Assembly (NCBI RefSeq): GCF_002563715.1
Contig: NZ_PDJJ01000001.1
Span: 1,550,001-1,614,000, forward strand
Length of the DNA: 64,000 nucleotides
Origin: Isoptericola jiangsuensis
GTDB lineage: Bacteria; Actinomycetota; Actinomycetes; Actinomycetales; Cellulomonadaceae
Reading direction: 5' to 3'
The notes under the pieces were generated by a model. The model worked only from the letters and a program-made list of their open reading frames with translations. It was not told where the DNA came from and did no database searches. Position 1 is the first letter of the stretch, and every line of letters starts with the position of its first letter. A program made the translations under genes and the position numbers. Positions 17,389 through 27,749 of the stretch are shown piece by piece.

Positions 17389-18926
17389 TGGGGTTCGCCA
17401 CGACCGCCGCGGTCGCCCTCACCGGCATGGAGGGACACCTCGTGGAGGTGCAGGCGCAGCTCGCGGCCTCCGTGCCCGGGTTCACCCTGGTCGGGCTGCC
17501 CGACGCCGCGCTCGCCGAGTCCCGCGACCGGGTGCGCGCCGCCGTGCTGTCCACCGGGATCGAGTGGCCGCACCGGCGGATCACCGTCAACCTCTCGCCG
17601 GCGTCGCTGCGCAAGTCCGGCTCGGCGTTCGACCTCGCCGTCGCCGTGGCGGTCCTCGCCGGTCACCGGCTGCTGCCCGCGCCGGGCCTGGACCGGGTCG
17701 TCCACCTCGCCGAGCTCGGGCTCGACGGCCGCCTCCAGCCGGTGCGCGGCGTGCTGCCCGCGGTGGCCGCGGCCGTCGGCGCGGGCCTGTCGGACGTGGT
17801 CGTCGCGGCCGAGGACGCCGCGGAGGCCGCGCTGGTCCCCGGCGCCCGCGTCCACGGCGCCGCCCACCTCGCCGACGTCGTCCGGCTCCACGGCGGCGAC
17901 CTCGCGCACGAACCGGTCGTCGGCGCGGTCTCCCGCCCCCGGCCCGTGCCCGCGCGGCGCGCCGTCGGCGACCTCGCCGACGTCCTCGGTCAGCACGAGG
18001 CACGTCTGGCGCTCGAGATCGCCGCCGCCGGCGGCCACCACCTGCTCATGGTGGGACCGCCCGGCGCCGGCAAGACCATGCTCGCGGCACGGCTGCCGGG
18101 CATCCTGCCCGACCTGACCGACGACGAGGCCGTCGAGGTGACCAGCGTGCACTCCGTCGCGGGGACGTTCGACCCCGGGCAGGGGCTGCTGCGCCGGCCA
18201 CCGTTCGAGGACCCGCACCACACCGCCACCCCCGCGTCGGTCGTCGGCGGCGGGTCGGGCCTCGCCCGGCCCGGTGCCGTGTCCCGCGCGCACCGTGGCG
18301 TGCTGTTCCTCGACGAGGCCCCCGAGTTCAGCCCGCGCGTGCTGCAGACGCTGCGCCAGCCGTTGGAGGCCGGCGAGCTGGTGCTGCACCGGGCGGGCGG
18401 GGCGGCCCGCTACCCCGCCCGGTTCCAGCTCGTGCTGGCGGCCAACCCGTGCCCGTGCGGCATGGCGGGCACCGACGCCGGGGCGGGCTGCGGCTGCACG
18501 TCGCTCGCCCGCCGCCGGTACCTCGGGCGGCTGTCGGGCCCCCTGCTCGACCGGGTGGACCTGCACGTCCGGCTCGACGGCCCGACGCGGGCCGACCGCG
18601 TGCTCGGGTCGGCGGGGGAGTCCACCGCGACCGTGGCGGACCGCGTCCGGGACGCCCGGGAGGCGGCCCGGGCCCGGCACGCCGGGACGACCTGGACCAC
18701 CAACGCCGAGCTGCCCGGTCCCTGGCTGCGGGACCGGCTGCGCGGCGAGGCGGGGCTGCTGTCTAGGGTGGAGCGACAGATCGACGCGGGCGTGCTGTCC
18801 CTGCGCGGAGCCGACCGGCTCCTGCGCGTCGCCTGCACCGTGGCGGACCTGGACGGTCGGGAGGTCCCGACCGTCGACGACGTGGACACCGCCCTGGTGC
18901 TCCGGACGGGAGAGCACCGTGGATGA
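17388..18926 (+). CDS. comM: YifB/ComM-family Mg chelatase-like AAA+ ATPase
   Basis: 512-residue protein. ComM homologues are hexameric helicases promoting branch migration during natural transformation. The N-terminal domain (to ~180) is ChlI-like; the AAA+ core has Walker A GPPGAGKTM at 223-231 and LFLDEAPEF as Walker B; a Cys-rich insertion (PCPCG, then CGC) lies near 350-370; the C-terminal domain resembles Mg-chelatase subunit ChlI. ATG 17388 overlaps the yraN stop (TGATG). The downstream dprA overlaps its last codons, so yraN-comM-dprA form one coupled operon. Confidence 0.94.
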   Translation: MGFATTAAVALTGMEGHLVEVQAQLAASVPGFTLVGLPDAALAESRDRVRAAVLSTGIEWPHRRITVNLSPASLRKSGSAFDLAVAVAVLAGHRLLPAPGLDRVVHLAELGLDGRLQPVRGVLPAVAAAVGAGLSDVVVAAEDAAEAALVPGARVHGAAHLADVVRLHGGDLAHEPVVGAVSRPRPVPARRAVGDLADVLGQHEARLALEIAAAGGHHLLMVGPPGAGKTMLAARLPGILPDLTDDEAVEVTSVHSVAGTFDPGQGLLRRPPFEDPHHTATPASVVGGGSGLARPGAVSRAHRGVLFLDEAPEFSPRVLQTLRQPLEAGELVLHRAGGAARYPARFQLVLAANPCPCGMAGTDAGAGCGCTSLARRRYLGRLSGPLLDRVDLHVRLDGPTRADRVLGSAGESTATVADRVRDAREAARARHAGTTWTTNAELPGPWLRDRLRGEAGLLSRVERQIDAGVLSLRGADRLLRVACTVADLDGREVPTVDDVDTALVLRTGEHRG

Positions 18927-20199
18927 CCTCACGACACCGGACCGGGGGCCGGCCCCGACCGTGCCGCGTGCCGCGCGGCTGCTGGTGTTCGACGGCGACG
19001 ACCCCCGCCTCGCCGCCGCGGCGTGGAGCCGCCTGGCCGAGCCGGGCGACGTCGTGGCCGGCGCCCTGGTCGCCCAGCTGGGCGCGCCGGGCGCGCTGGC
19101 CTGGCTCGTGGACGCCGTCGCGGACCCGGGGCGCGCGGTCGCCGGTGCGGGTGGTGCGGATGCCCTCGCGGGGGACCCGGGCTCGGGCGTGCCGCCGGGG
19201 CTCCCGCCCGCCGGCCGGCGCCGCGCCGCCGAGCGCCTCGCCGCCGCGGTCGGGCGGTGGGCGCCCCGCCTGGCGTCCCTGGACCCGCGGCGCGAGCTGC
19301 GCGTCCTCGACCGGTGCGGCGGGACGCTGCTGCTGCCCGGCGACCCGGGCTGGCCGACCCGGCTCGACGACCTCGGTCCCGCCGCGCCGCTCGTGCTGTG
19401 GGTGCGTGGCCGCGCCGACGTGGCGTCGTGGTCGCGCCGGTCCGTCGCGGTCGTGGGGGCGCGCGCCGCGACGTCCTACGGCGAGCGTGTCTCCGCCGAG
19501 CTCGGCTCCGGGCTGGCCGAGCGCGGCTTCACGGTGGTCTCGGGCGGCGCCTACGGCATCGACGTGGCCGCGCACCGGGGGGCCGTCGCGGCGGAGGGCA
19601 CCACCTGCGCCGTGCTGGCGGGCGGTGTCGACCGCTTCTACCCGCAGGGCAACGAGGACGTCCTGCGGCGCGTCGCGGCGACGGGAGCCGTCCTCAGCGA
19701 GGTCCCGCCCGGGTCCGCTCCGTTCCGCCAGCGCTTCCTCGCCCGCAACCGCGTCATCGCCGCGCTGACGTCGGCCACGGTGGTCGTGGAGGCCGCGCAC
19801 CGGTCCGGGGCGCTGTCGACCGCGCGCCGGGCGGCGGAGCTGCTGCGACCGGTCGGCGCGGTGCCCGGCCCCGTGACCTCCATGGCGTCCGCGGGGTGCC
19901 ACGCGCTGCTGCGGGACGCCGTGGCGGTCTGCGTCACCGGTCCCGACGACGTGGCGGACCTGGCGGGGGCGGTCGGGGCCGAGGTCGCCGCGCCGCCGCC
20001 CCGCACGGAGCTCCCGCGGGACGCCCTGGGACCCGACGAGCGCGTCCTGTGGGACGCGGTCCCGGCCCGGTCGGCGGCGTCGGTCGACTCCGTGGCGCGC
20101 GCCGCGGGACTCGACCCGCGCCGGGTGCTCACGCTGCTCGGCGGGCTCGAGCGGCGCGGGCTCGTCCGCCGTGACGGAGGACGCTGGCGGCGGGACTGA
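18919..20199 (+). CDS. dprA: DNA-processing protein DprA
   Basis: 426-residue protein that protects incoming single-stranded DNA and loads RecA. The Rossmann-like DprA domain spans about residues 125-345, with SGGAYGIDVAAHRGA and FLARNRVIAAL. A C-terminal winged-helix domain (about 370-426) is present. The N-terminal ~120 residues are Ala/Pro-rich with a weak SAM-like helical region. The GTG start overlaps the end of comM. With comM it suggests DNA uptake or recombination ability, but no pilus or ComEC genes are in the window. Confidence 0.94.
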   Translation: MDDLTTPDRGPAPTVPRAARLLVFDGDDPRLAAAAWSRLAEPGDVVAGALVAQLGAPGALAWLVDAVADPGRAVAGAGGADALAGDPGSGVPPGLPPAGRRRAAERLAAAVGRWAPRLASLDPRRELRVLDRCGGTLLLPGDPGWPTRLDDLGPAAPLVLWVRGRADVASWSRRSVAVVGARAATSYGERVSAELGSGLAERGFTVVSGGAYGIDVAAHRGAVAAEGTTCAVLAGGVDRFYPQGNEDVLRRVAATGAVLSEVPPGSAPFRQRFLARNRVIAALTSATVVVEAAHRSGALSTARRAAELLRPVGAVPGPVTSMASAGCHALLRDAVAVCVTGPDDVADLAGAVGAEVAAPPPRTELPRDALGPDERVLWDAVPARSAASVDSVARAAGLDPRRVLTLLGGLERRGLVRRDGGRWRRD

Positions 20200-20302
20200 G
20201 CCTCCACCGTGCGAGCGGGGAGCGACCGTGCCCGGCGCGAGGACGCGAAACGCCGGGCCACCTGCGACGTCACCCCGGTGGCCGGCGTCACACTGGGCGA
20301 CG

Positions 20303-21247
20303 ATGCCGGACCCGGACCTGCCCCCGCTGCCCACCGCGCTCGCGAGCGCGGTGGACGGTTTCACGCGGTTCCTCGCCACCCGCCAGGGGCACTCCGACCA
20401 CACCCGCCGCGCCTACCGCGCCGACGTCACCGGGCTGCTGCGCCACGCCGTGCGCCACGGGGCCGCGACGCTCGACGACGTGGACCTCGCGCTCCTGCGC
20501 GGCTGGCTCGCGGCCCAGGCCGACCGTGGCCTGTCCCGGGCCACTCTGGCCCGGCGGGGCGCGTCCGCGCGGTCGTTCCTGCGCTGGGCGCACGACGAGG
20601 GGCTGGTGGCCACCGACGTCTCGTCCCGCCTCGCGACACCCAAGGTCGCCCGCACGCTGCCCACCGTGCTGTCCGTCCCCGCCGCCCGGCGGCTGATGGA
20701 GTCCGCCGAGGAGGCCGTGGCGGGCGCCGAGCCGGAGCGGCGTCCGGCCGCGCTGCGCGCGTGGGCGGCGGCCGAGCTGCTGTACGGCTCCGGGGTGCGG
20801 GTCGGCGAGCTCGTGCAGGTGGACGTGGGGGACCTGGACCTCGACGAGCGTCTCGTGCGGGTGCTGGGCAAGGGCGGCAAGGAGCGGGTGGTGCCGTTCG
20901 GCGTGCCGGCGGCGCGCGCCCTGCGCCGCTGGGCGGACGAGGGCCGTCCCGAGCTCCGGCACGCGGGCTCTCCGGCGGCGCTGTTCCTCGGTGACCGCGG
21001 CGGCCGCTGGGGTCAGCGCCAGGCGCGGGAGTCGGTGCACGCCCTCGCCGCGACGGCGGGCGTGGAGGACGTCGCGCCGCACGCGCTGCGCCACTCGGCC
21101 GCGACGCACCTGCTGGCCGGGGGGTCGGACCTCCGGTCCGTGCAGGAGGTGCTCGGGCACGCCGACCTGGGTACGACGCAGCGGTACACGCACGTGGACG
21201 CCGAGCGGCTGCGCAGTGTGTTCCAGCAGGCCTTCCCCCGCGCCTGA
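20303..21247 (+). CDS. xerC: Tyrosine recombinase XerC
   Basis: 314-residue site-specific recombinase that resolves chromosome dimers with XerD at dif. It has an N-terminal SAM-like core-binding domain and a catalytic domain with R166, K190, H260, R263, H286 and the nucleophile Y295, all in expected motifs ([39 protein letters not shown]). A longer frame begins inside dprA, but its first 44 residues are not recombinase-like; ATG 20303 is preferred, 8 bases after CACACT. No dif site or mobile-element context is seen, so this is the housekeeping enzyme. Confidence 0.93.
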   Translation: MPDPDLPPLPTALASAVDGFTRFLATRQGHSDHTRRAYRADVTGLLRHAVRHGAATLDDVDLALLRGWLAAQADRGLSRATLARRGASARSFLRWAHDEGLVATDVSSRLATPKVARTLPTVLSVPAARRLMESAEEAVAGAEPERRPAALRAWAAAELLYGSGVRVGELVQVDVGDLDLDERLVRVLGKGGKERVVPFGVPAARALRRWADEGRPELRHAGSPAALFLGDRGGRWGQRQARESVHALAATAGVEDVAPHALRHSAATHLLAGGSDLRSVQEVLGHADLGTTQRYTHVDAERLRSVFQQAFPRA

Positions 21248-21262
21248 GCGGCCTGGCCGGGG

Positions 21263-21292
21263 ACGGGGCCGCCGCCCTGCGCCGGGCCCCGT
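21263..21292. terminator. Inverted repeat between convergent xerC and M23 genes
   Basis: Eight-bp arms ACGGGGCC (21263-21270) and GGCCCCGT (21285-21292) with a 14-base loop lie in the 67-base gap between the two converging stop codons; it could serve either strand. Confidence 0.35.
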
Positions 21293-21314
21293 GCGGCGTC
21301 CCCGCCCGCCGGCG

Positions 21315-21917
21315 TCAGCCGGTGAGCGGCAGCAGCACGATCGGCGCGGCGCGGCCGAGGAGGACGAGCGGGTCGAGGTACTCCTCGCCGCGGCGCACGC
21401 CCCAGTGCAGGCACGTGGCGGGGGCGCAGTGCGACCCCGTGCCCACGACGACGCCGACGGCTCGCCCGGCGGGGACGACGGACCCGACGGGGACGGTCGC
21501 CTCGACGGGTTCGAGGGTGGAGCGCAGCTCGCCGTGCGTCACCACGACCAGGGGGCGTCCTGCCACCGCACCGGCGAACGTGACGACCCCGTCGGCGGGG
21601 GCGACGGCCTGCGCCCCGGGAGCGGACGCGAGGTCGACGCCGCGGTGCCCGGGCAGCCAGCGGGCGGTCGGGAGGTCGGCGGGCGCGACGACGGCGCCGT
21701 CGACGGGTGCGCGCCAGCCGGGTGCGGGGGCGTGGTGCGTCGTGCCGGGCGCGCCGACCGGGTCGCCCTCGGCGCCCGTTGCCGTGGTCACGGCTGCGTC
21801 GGCCGACGCGGCGGGCAGGAGCGTCAGCAGGACGAGGGCGGCCGCGCGGGCGGCACGGCGACCCCGGCGGCGGGGGGCCGCGGGGCGGCGGGCGGGTACG
21901 GTGGTCGGTCGGCTCAC
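21315..21917 (-). CDS. Secreted M23-family peptidase
   Basis: 200-residue exported protein. A basic N-terminus and hydrophobic stretch (about 25-43, ending ADAA) form a signal peptide. The LytM domain shows the zinc-ligand motif GHRGVDL (H and D) and the partner motif [14 protein letters not shown], as in M23 endopeptidases that cut peptidoglycan cross-links, although some members are inactive regulators. The GTG at 21917 is 7 bases after CACGCT on the minus strand (21930-21925), consistent with a leaderless mRNA. It is inserted opposite to xerC and rpsB. Confidence 0.88.
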   Translation of the reverse strand: MSRPTTVPARRPAAPRRRGRRAARAAALVLLTLLPAASADAAVTTATGAEGDPVGAPGTTHHAPAPGWRAPVDGAVVAPADLPTARWLPGHRGVDLASAPGAQAVAPADGVVTFAGAVAGRPLVVVTHGELRSTLEPVEATVPVGSVVPAGRAVGVVVGTGSHCAPATCLHWGVRRGEEYLDPLVLLGRAAPIVLLPLTG

Positions 21918-22062
21918 GGGGTCCAGCGTGGTCGCGGGCGCGGCGGTCCTCCCGGGCGCGCACGAGTGCTGTGGAGTGCGGCCCGCGCGGGGCGTCGGTG
22001 GACGCTCGCCGAGGTGCTGCACACCACGTCCGCGGCCGGTCCCACGGTTCAGGACGGTCGGG

Positions 22063-22388
22063 TAGACTGTCCGCTGCGACCAACCGTGTCCGCATCCACC
22101 TCCGTCCAGGCCTGTCGGCCTGCCCCCGGGGGAGAGGTGCGGGCGCCGGTCGACATCGCGCGTCACGGACGCGTCGCGGGACCCGGGAGGCCGGGGGCCG
22201 GGGCGCGGTCGCGTCGGCAGCGGTCCGCCCGCGGCATCCCGCCCCGGTCGGCGCCGACGCGGGTGACGCCAGGGGTGACGGGCCCGACGCCCGCCACCGA
22301 CAACCGGAACCGCGGCCCCCCGTGCGGGGCGGTCGCCGACGCGTGCGCCACCGGGTTGATCCCGGGGCGTACGGCGAAAGGACGTGTC
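22063..22388 (+). promoter_or_regulatory. rpsB promoter and long leader
   Basis: The 471-base gap 21918-22388 has no credible gene. TAGACT at 22063-22068 is a likely -10, giving a leader of about 310 bases. The leader contains a 6-bp hairpin with loop ACG (22159-22173) and several GC-rich complementary stretches, and ends with AAAGGA before the rpsB ATG. A leader this long before S2 could carry autoregulation, but I see no known structure. Confidence 0.5.
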
Positions 22389-23273
22389 ATGGCCGTCGTG
22401 ACCATGCGCCAGCTCCTCGAGAGCGGTGTCCACTTCGGGCACCAGACCCGCCGTTGGAACCCGAAGATGAAGCGCTTCATCTTCACCGAGCGCAACGGCA
22501 TCTACATCGTCGACCTCCAGCAGTCGCTGTCGTACATCGACCGCGCCTACGAGTTCGTCTCCCAGACCGTCGCCCACGGCGGCTCGATCCTGTTCGTCGG
22601 CACCAAGAAGCAGGCGCAGGAGCCCGTCGCGGAGCAGGCCGCGCGCGTCGGCATGCCCTACGTGAACCACCGCTGGCTCGGTGGCATGCTGACCAACTTC
22701 ACCACCGTGCACAAGCGTCTCCAGCGCCTCAAGGAGCTCGAGGAGATCGACTTCGACGACGTCGCGGCCTCCGGCCTGACGAAGAAGGAGCTCCTGGTCC
22801 TGCGTCGCGAGAAGGACAAGCTCGCCCGCACCCTCGGTGGCATCCGCGACATGGCCAAGACCCCGTCGGCCGTGTGGATCGTGGACACCAACAAGGAGCA
22901 CCTGGCCGTCGACGAGGCCCGCAAGCTCGGCATCCCCGTCGTGGCGATCCTCGACACGAACTGCGACCCGGACCAGGTCGACTTCGCGATCCCGGGCAAC
23001 GACGACGCGATCCGTTCCGTCACGCTGCTCACCCGCGTGATCGCCGACGCCGTCGCCGAGGGCCTCATGCAGCGCGCCTCCGGCAAGAAGGGCGACGCCG
23101 CCGAGGCCGAGGCCGAGCCGCTGGCCGAGTGGGAGCGCGAGCTCCTCGCCGGCGCCGAGGCCGACGCCGCGGCCCAGGCCGCCCCGGCGGAGGAGGCCCC
23201 CGCCGAGGCCGCTCCGGCCGACGCCACCGAGGCCGCTCCGGCCGAGGCCGAGGGCGCCGAGAAGTCCGAGTGA
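22389..23273 (+). CDS. rpsB: 30S ribosomal protein S2
   Basis: 294-residue S2, which joins the 30S platform and anchors S1. It begins [23 protein letters not shown], includes [17 protein letters not shown]-like sequence (here with IYIVDL), and the conserved DTNCDP segment. The last ~55 residues form an Ala/Glu-rich acidic tail. The frame is open for more than 1 kb upstream, but homology starts at ATG 22389. It is followed by tsf in the universal rpsB-tsf order. Confidence 0.97.
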   Translation: MAVVTMRQLLESGVHFGHQTRRWNPKMKRFIFTERNGIYIVDLQQSLSYIDRAYEFVSQTVAHGGSILFVGTKKQAQEPVAEQAARVGMPYVNHRWLGGMLTNFTTVHKRLQRLKELEEIDFDDVAASGLTKKELLVLRREKDKLARTLGGIRDMAKTPSAVWIVDTNKEHLAVDEARKLGIPVVAILDTNCDPDQVDFAIPGNDDAIRSVTLLTRVIADAVAEGLMQRASGKKGDAAEAEAEPLAEWERELLAGAEADAAAQAAPAEEAPAEAAPADATEAAPAEAEGAEKSE

Positions 23274-23277
23274 GCCC

Positions 23278-23312
23278 GGTGCGGGCCGGCCGCACGCCGG
23301 CCGGCCCGCACC
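23278..23312 (+). terminator. Hairpin between rpsB and tsf
   Basis: Perfect 13-bp arms 23278-23290 and 23300-23312, extendable by two pairs into the loop, 5 bases after the rpsB stop and 43 before tsf. It may partially terminate or stabilise the rpsB mRNA so that S2 and EF-Ts are made in different amounts. Confidence 0.65.
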
Positions 23313-23354
23313 CCGCCCACCGCACACCGACCCACCTGCACGGAGGACACCCCC

Positions 23355-24194
23355 ATGGCGAACTACACCGCCGCTGACATCAAGGCGCTGCGCGAGCGCA
23401 CCGGTGCCGGCATGCTCGACGTCAAGAAGGCCCTCGACGAGGCCGCCGGCGACGCCGAGAAGGCCGTCGAGATCATCCGCAAGAAGGGCCTCGCCCGCGC
23501 CGCCAAGCGTGAGGGCAACGCCACCTCCGAGGGCCTCGTGGCCGTCAAGGTCTCCGACGTCGACGGCGGCCAGACCGCCACGATGATCGAGCTCAACGCC
23601 GAGACGGACTTCGTCGTCAAGAACGAGAAGTTCATCGCTCTCGCCGAGGCCGTCCTCGAGGCCACCGACGCCGCCGGTGCGACCGACGCCGAGTCGGCCC
23701 TGGCCGCCCCGGCCGCCGAGGGCACCGTGGGCGACACCATCGCGGCGCAGGGCGCCACGATGGGCGAGAAGGTCGTGCTGCGCCGTGTCGCGCGCGTCGA
23801 GGGCCCGAAGGTCACCGCGTACCTGCACAAGACCGCCAAGGACCTGCCGCCGTCGATCGGCGTCCTGGTCGTGACGGACGAGGCCGGCGAGCCCGCCGCC
23901 AAGGACGTCGCGCAGCACATCGCCGCGCTGTCCCCGACCTACCTGACCCGCGAGGACGTCCCCGCGGACGTCGTGGAGAAGGAGCGCGAGATCGCCCGCG
24001 AGGTGTCGATCGCCGAGGGCAAGCCCGAGGCCGCGCTGCCGAAGATCGTCGAGGGTCGCCTCAACGGGTTCTTCAAGGACGCCGTCCTCGTGGACCAGCC
24101 GCTGGCGAAGGACACCAAGACCACGGTGGGCAAGCACGTCGCTGCCACCGGTGGCGAGCTCAAGGGCTTCGTCCGCTTCCGCGTCGGCAACTGA
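23355..24194 (+). CDS. tsf: Elongation factor Ts
   Basis: 279-residue nucleotide exchange factor for EF-Tu. An N-terminal UBA-like domain ([21 protein letters not shown]) is followed by the [10 protein letters not shown] motif (residues ~82-91), which displaces Mg/GDP from EF-Tu, and a C-terminal dimerisation region. ATG with ribosome-binding site GGAGGA. Codon use is extremely biased to C-ending codons, as expected for a highly expressed gene. Confidence 0.97.
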   Translation: MANYTAADIKALRERTGAGMLDVKKALDEAAGDAEKAVEIIRKKGLARAAKREGNATSEGLVAVKVSDVDGGQTATMIELNAETDFVVKNEKFIALAEAVLEATDAAGATDAESALAAPAAEGTVGDTIAAQGATMGEKVVLRRVARVEGPKVTAYLHKTAKDLPPSIGVLVVTDEAGEPAAKDVAQHIAALSPTYLTREDVPADVVEKEREIAREVSIAEGKPEAALPKIVEGRLNGFFKDAVLVDQPLAKDTKTTVGKHVAATGGELKGFVRFRVGN

Positions 24195-24202
24195 CGCGAC
24201 CC

Positions 24203-24232
24203 GGCCCGGCCGCACCTCGGTGCGGCCGGGCC
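24203..24232 (+). terminator. Terminator after tsf
   Basis: 13-bp perfect stem (24203-24215 with 24220-24232) and tetraloop CTCG, 8 bases after the tsf stop, without a T-tract. Confidence 0.75.
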
Positions 24233-24354
24233 GTCGCATGCTCGCCCACGGCCGCCGGCTGCAGGGGCGGGCACGGGCATCCGGTGTCAGGATGCGCCAG
24301 GAGACCTCGTCCCGGGTCGTGCGGTCCCGGGCGTCGACAGAGACGGACGGTGTC

Positions 24355-25119
24355 ATGACCCAGATCGACCAGACCGAGACCCGGACCTCCGAGCCCGCCT
24401 TCGACGCCACCGGCGCCCGCCGCGTGCTGCTCAAGCTCTCGGGCGAGGCGTTCGGCGGCGGGAGCGTCGGGCTCGCCACGGACGTGGTGCGGCGGGTCGC
24501 GCAGGAGATCGGCGACGCCGTCCGCCAGGGCGTGCAGGTCGCGATCGTGGTCGGCGGCGGGAACTTCTTCCGTGGTGCCGAGCTGTCCCGGGCGGGCCTG
24601 GACCGGGCGCGTGCCGACTACATGGGCATGCTCGGCACGGTGATGAACTGCCTCGCCCTCCAGGACTTCCTCGAGCAGGACGGGATCAAGACGCGCGTCC
24701 AGACCGCCATCACGATGGGGCAGGTCGCCGAGCCGTACATCCCGCTGCGCGCGATCCGCCACCTGGAGAAGGGCCGCGTGGTCATCTTCGGCGCGGGCGC
24801 CGGGATGCCGTACTTCTCCACGGACACGGTCTCGGTGCAGCGCGCGCTGGAGACGCACTGCGACGAGGTCCTCATGGGCAAGAACGGGGTCGACGCCGTC
24901 TACTCGGCGGACCCCCGCACGAACCCGGACGCACGCCGCCTCGAGCACGTCACCTACACCGACGCGCTCGTGCAGCGTCTCGGCGTCATGGACGACACGG
25001 CACTGGCCCTCTGCCGGGACAACGACGTGCGCATGCGCGTGTTCGGCCTCGAGGAGACGGGTAACGTGACCCGTGCGCTGCTCGGTGAGCAGATCGGCAC
25101 GTCGATCACGACGCGCTGA
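24355..25119 (+). CDS. pyrH: Uridylate kinase
   Basis: 254-residue bacterial UMP kinase of the amino-acid-kinase fold, forming UDP from UMP. Motifs include [11 protein letters not shown] near the N-terminus, [10 protein letters not shown], and the [14 protein letters not shown] segment. ATG 24355 is used because the longer frame runs back through the tsf terminator. The first ~20 residues are a hydrophilic extension. It is followed by frr 44 bases later, the standard pyrH-frr-cdsA arrangement. Confidence 0.96.
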   Translation: MTQIDQTETRTSEPAFDATGARRVLLKLSGEAFGGGSVGLATDVVRRVAQEIGDAVRQGVQVAIVVGGGNFFRGAELSRAGLDRARADYMGMLGTVMNCLALQDFLEQDGIKTRVQTAITMGQVAEPYIPLRAIRHLEKGRVVIFGAGAGMPYFSTDTVSVQRALETHCDEVLMGKNGVDAVYSADPRTNPDARRLEHVTYTDALVQRLGVMDDTALALCRDNDVRMRVFGLEETGNVTRALLGEQIGTSITTR

Positions 25120-25163
25120 ACCACCATCCACACCACGAACCGCGAACGAACAAGGAGCACCGG

Positions 25164-25721
25164 GTGATCGACGAGACCCTCCTCGAGGCCGAGGAGAAGA
25201 TGGACACGGCGATCGACTTCGCCAAGGAGCAGTTCGCGGGTATCCGCACGGGGCGTGCCAACGCCGGGATGTTCTCCTCGATCCAGGTGGACTACTACGG
25301 GGCCCCCACGCCGCTGCAGCAGCTCGCGTCGTTCAACATCCCCGACGCGCGCACGGTGCTCATCACGCCGTTCGACAAGAGCTCGATGACGACCATCGAG
25401 AAGGCGCTGCGCGAGTCCGACCTCGGCGTGAACCCGTCGAACGACGGCAACGCCATCCGCATCATCATGCCCGCGCTGACCGAGGAGCGTCGCCGCGACT
25501 ACGTGAAGATGGCCAAGGGCAAGGCGGAGGACGCCCGCATCGCGGTGCGCGGCGTGCGCCGCAAGGCCAAGGAGCAGATCGACCGTCTGGTCAAGGACGG
25601 CGAGGTCGGCGAGGACGAGGGCGTGCGCGCGGAGAAGGAGCTCGAGGTCCTCACCAAGAAGCACGTCGAGCTGGTCGACCAGCTGCTCGCCGGCAAGGAG
25701 AGCGAGCTGCTCGAGGTCTGA
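25164..25721 (+). CDS. frr: Ribosome recycling factor
   Basis: 185 residues, the standard length of RRF, which splits post-termination ribosomes with EF-G. Conserved segments include [22 protein letters not shown] and [12 protein letters not shown]. The GTG start follows AAGGAGCACCGG. The stop overlaps the cdsA ATG by one base. Confidence 0.97.
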   Translation: MIDETLLEAEEKMDTAIDFAKEQFAGIRTGRANAGMFSSIQVDYYGAPTPLQQLASFNIPDARTVLITPFDKSSMTTIEKALRESDLGVNPSNDGNAIRIIMPALTEERRRDYVKMAKGKAEDARIAVRGVRRKAKEQIDRLVKDGEVGEDEGVRAEKELEVLTKKHVELVDQLLAGKESELLEV

Positions 25722-26551
25722 TGGCACCCGTCGACGCGCAGCGCACCTCCCGTGCCGGCCGCAACCTGCCGGCGGCGATCGCGGTGGGCGTCGGGCTCCT
25801 CGCGCTGCTCGCCGCCTCCCTCTGGTTCCGCCCGGAACCGTTCGTCGCCCTCGTGGTGGTGGCGCAGAGCGCCGCGCTGTGGGAGCTGCGCGCGGCGTTC
25901 GCGCGCCGTGACATCCACGTCCCGCTGACGCCCCTGGTGGTCGGCGGGGCGGGGATGGCGGTGTCGGCCTACGCCGCCGGTGCCGAGGCGCTGCTCGTCG
26001 CGTTTGTGCTGACGGTCGGGGGCGTCGTCGTGTGGCGCGTCCTGGACGGGTCCGGCCCACGGGCGCTGCGCGACGCCGCCGCGGCGGTGTTCGCGGCGAC
26101 CTACCTGCCCTTCCTCGCGGGCTTCGTCCTGCTGATCCTGGACCAGCCGCGCGGCGAGCTGCGGGTCGTGCTGTTCGTCCTGCTCGCGGTGGCGAACGAC
26201 GTCGGCGGCTACGTCGCCGGCGTGATGTTCGGCCGCCACCCGCTGGCCCGGTCGATCAGTCCCAAGAAGAGCTGGGAAGGGCTGGCCGGCTCCATCGCCC
26301 TGGCCGTCGTGGTCGGCGTCGTGGGCGCGGTGTGGGTCCTGGAGTCGTCCTGGGCGCTCGGCGTCGCGCTGGGCGTGCTGACGGCCGTCACGGCGACCGT
26401 GGGCGACCTCGCGGAGTCGCTCATCAAGCGCGACCTCGACCTCAAGGACATGGGATCGCTGCTGCCGGGCCACGGCGGCGTGCTGGACCGCCTGGACTCC
26501 CTGGTGGTCACCGCCCCGTTCGTCTACCTCGTCCTGGCCACCACCGTCTGA
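25721..26551 (+). CDS. cdsA: Phosphatidate cytidylyltransferase
   Basis: 276-residue membrane enzyme making CDP-diacylglycerol from phosphatidate and CTP for phospholipid synthesis. About seven or eight transmembrane segments are evident, and the C-terminal family signature reads from [11 protein letters not shown] (residues ~228-238) through [13 protein letters not shown]. The ATG overlaps the frr stop (TGATG). The longer upstream frame lies within frr and is a shadow. Confidence 0.96.
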   Translation: MAPVDAQRTSRAGRNLPAAIAVGVGLLALLAASLWFRPEPFVALVVVAQSAALWELRAAFARRDIHVPLTPLVVGGAGMAVSAYAAGAEALLVAFVLTVGGVVVWRVLDGSGPRALRDAAAAVFAATYLPFLAGFVLLILDQPRGELRVVLFVLLAVANDVGGYVAGVMFGRHPLARSISPKKSWEGLAGSIALAVVVGVVGAVWVLESSWALGVALGVLTAVTATVGDLAESLIKRDLDLKDMGSLLPGHGGVLDRLDSLVVTAPFVYLVLATTV

Positions 26552-26567
26552 ACCTCAGGAGCCTGCT

Positions 26568-27749
26568 GTGGCACCCACCGACAACCCGACCAGGACCGAC
26601 CTCGGCGTCCCCGCCGTGCGGCCGTCCGACGAGACGCCGCCGATCCCGCTGCAGATGGCCCCGAAGCGCCGCGGCAAGCCGCCGCGCCACTTCGCGGACC
26701 TCACGCCCGAGGAGCGGGCGGCCTCCGTCGTGGAGATGGGGGAGAAGCCGTTCCGGGCCAAGCAGCTCGCGGCGCACTACTTCACCCACTACACCTCGGA
26801 CCCCGCCGAGATGACGGACCTGCCGAAGGCGACCCGCGACGCGCTGGCGACCACGATGTTCCCGCCCCTGATCCGGCCGACGCGCCGGATGGAGGCGGAC
26901 GGCGGCACGACCGTCAAGACGCTGTGGCACCTGTTCGACGACGCCAAGGTCGAGTCGGTGCTGATGCGCTACCCGCACCGCACGACGCTGTGCGTGTCGT
27001 CGCAGGCGGGCTGCGGCATGGCGTGCCCGTTCTGCGCGACGGGTCAGCTGGGCCTGACGCGCAACCTGTCGACGGCGGAGATCCTGGAGCAGGTGCGCGC
27101 GGCGTTCCGCACCCTGGACCGCGGCGAGATCCCGGGCGGGCGGGCGCGCCTGAACAACCTGGTGTTCATGGGCATGGGCGAGCCGATGGCGAACTACCGC
27201 GCGGTGATGGAGACGGTGCGCACGCTGGTCGCGCCGGAGCCGCAGGGCTTCGGGATGTCGGCGCGCAACATCACGGTGTCGACGGTGGGCCTGGTGCCGG
27301 CGATGCGACGGCTGGCGGACGAGGGCATCCCGGTGACCCTCGCGCTGAGCCTGCACGCGCCGGACGACGACCTGCGCAGCGAGCTGGTGCCGATCAACAC
27401 GCGGTTCTCGGTGGACGAGGTGCTGGACGCCGCACGCCACTACTTCGAGGTGACCAAGCGCCGCGTGTCGATCGAGTACGCGCTCATCAAGGACATGAAC
27501 GACCACGGCTGGCGCGCGGACCTGCTGGGCAAGAAGCTCAACGAGCGCGGTCGCGGCTGGGTGCACGTCAACCCCATCCCGCTGAACCCCACGCCGGGGT
27601 CGATCTGGACGGCCAGCGACCGTTCCGTGGAGGACGAGTTCGTGGCACGATTGCGCGGGCACGGCATCCCCACCACGATCCGTGACACCCGCGGGAGCGA
27701 CATCGACGGCGCCTGCGGGCAGCTGGCCGCCGAGGAGGACGACGAGTGA
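26568..27749 (+). CDS. rlmN: Dual-specificity rRNA/tRNA adenine C2-methyltransferase RlmN
   Basis: 393-residue radical SAM enzyme that methylates C2 of A2503 in 23S rRNA and A37 in tRNAs. The 4Fe-4S cysteines are C149/C153/C156 (CGMACPFC), followed by [11 protein letters not shown]. The C-terminal catalytic cysteine C383 (DGACGQL) is present. GTG 26568 follows CAGGAG; the first ~35 residues are a Pro-rich extension. Its stop overlaps the next gene start (GTGA). Confidence 0.96.
   Translation: MAPTDNPTRTDLGVPAVRPSDETPPIPLQMAPKRRGKPPRHFADLTPEERAASVVEMGEKPFRAKQLAAHYFTHYTSDPAEMTDLPKATRDALATTMFPPLIRPTRRMEADGGTTVKTLWHLFDDAKVESVLMRYPHRTTLCVSSQAGCGMACPFCATGQLGLTRNLSTAEILEQVRAAFRTLDRGEIPGGRARLNNLVFMGMGEPMANYRAVMETVRTLVAPEPQGFGMSARNITVSTVGLVPAMRRLADEGIPVTLALSLHAPDDDLRSELVPINTRFSVDEVLDAARHYFEVTKRRVSIEYALIKDMNDHGWRADLLGKKLNERGRGWVHVNPIPLNPTPGSIWTASDRSVEDEFVARLRGHGIPTTIRDTRGSDIDGACGQLAAEEDDE

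Noticed and set aside
20303-21247. Tyrosine recombinase as a sign of an integrated element
   Set aside because: Sequence and the dprA neighbour fit housekeeping XerC; no attachment sites or phage genes are nearby.
21918-24479. Upstream extension of the M23 peptidase frame through rpsB and tsf on the minus strand
   Set aside because: The region is opposite highly expressed ribosomal genes; the peptidase signal peptide and leaderless promoter place its start at 21917.
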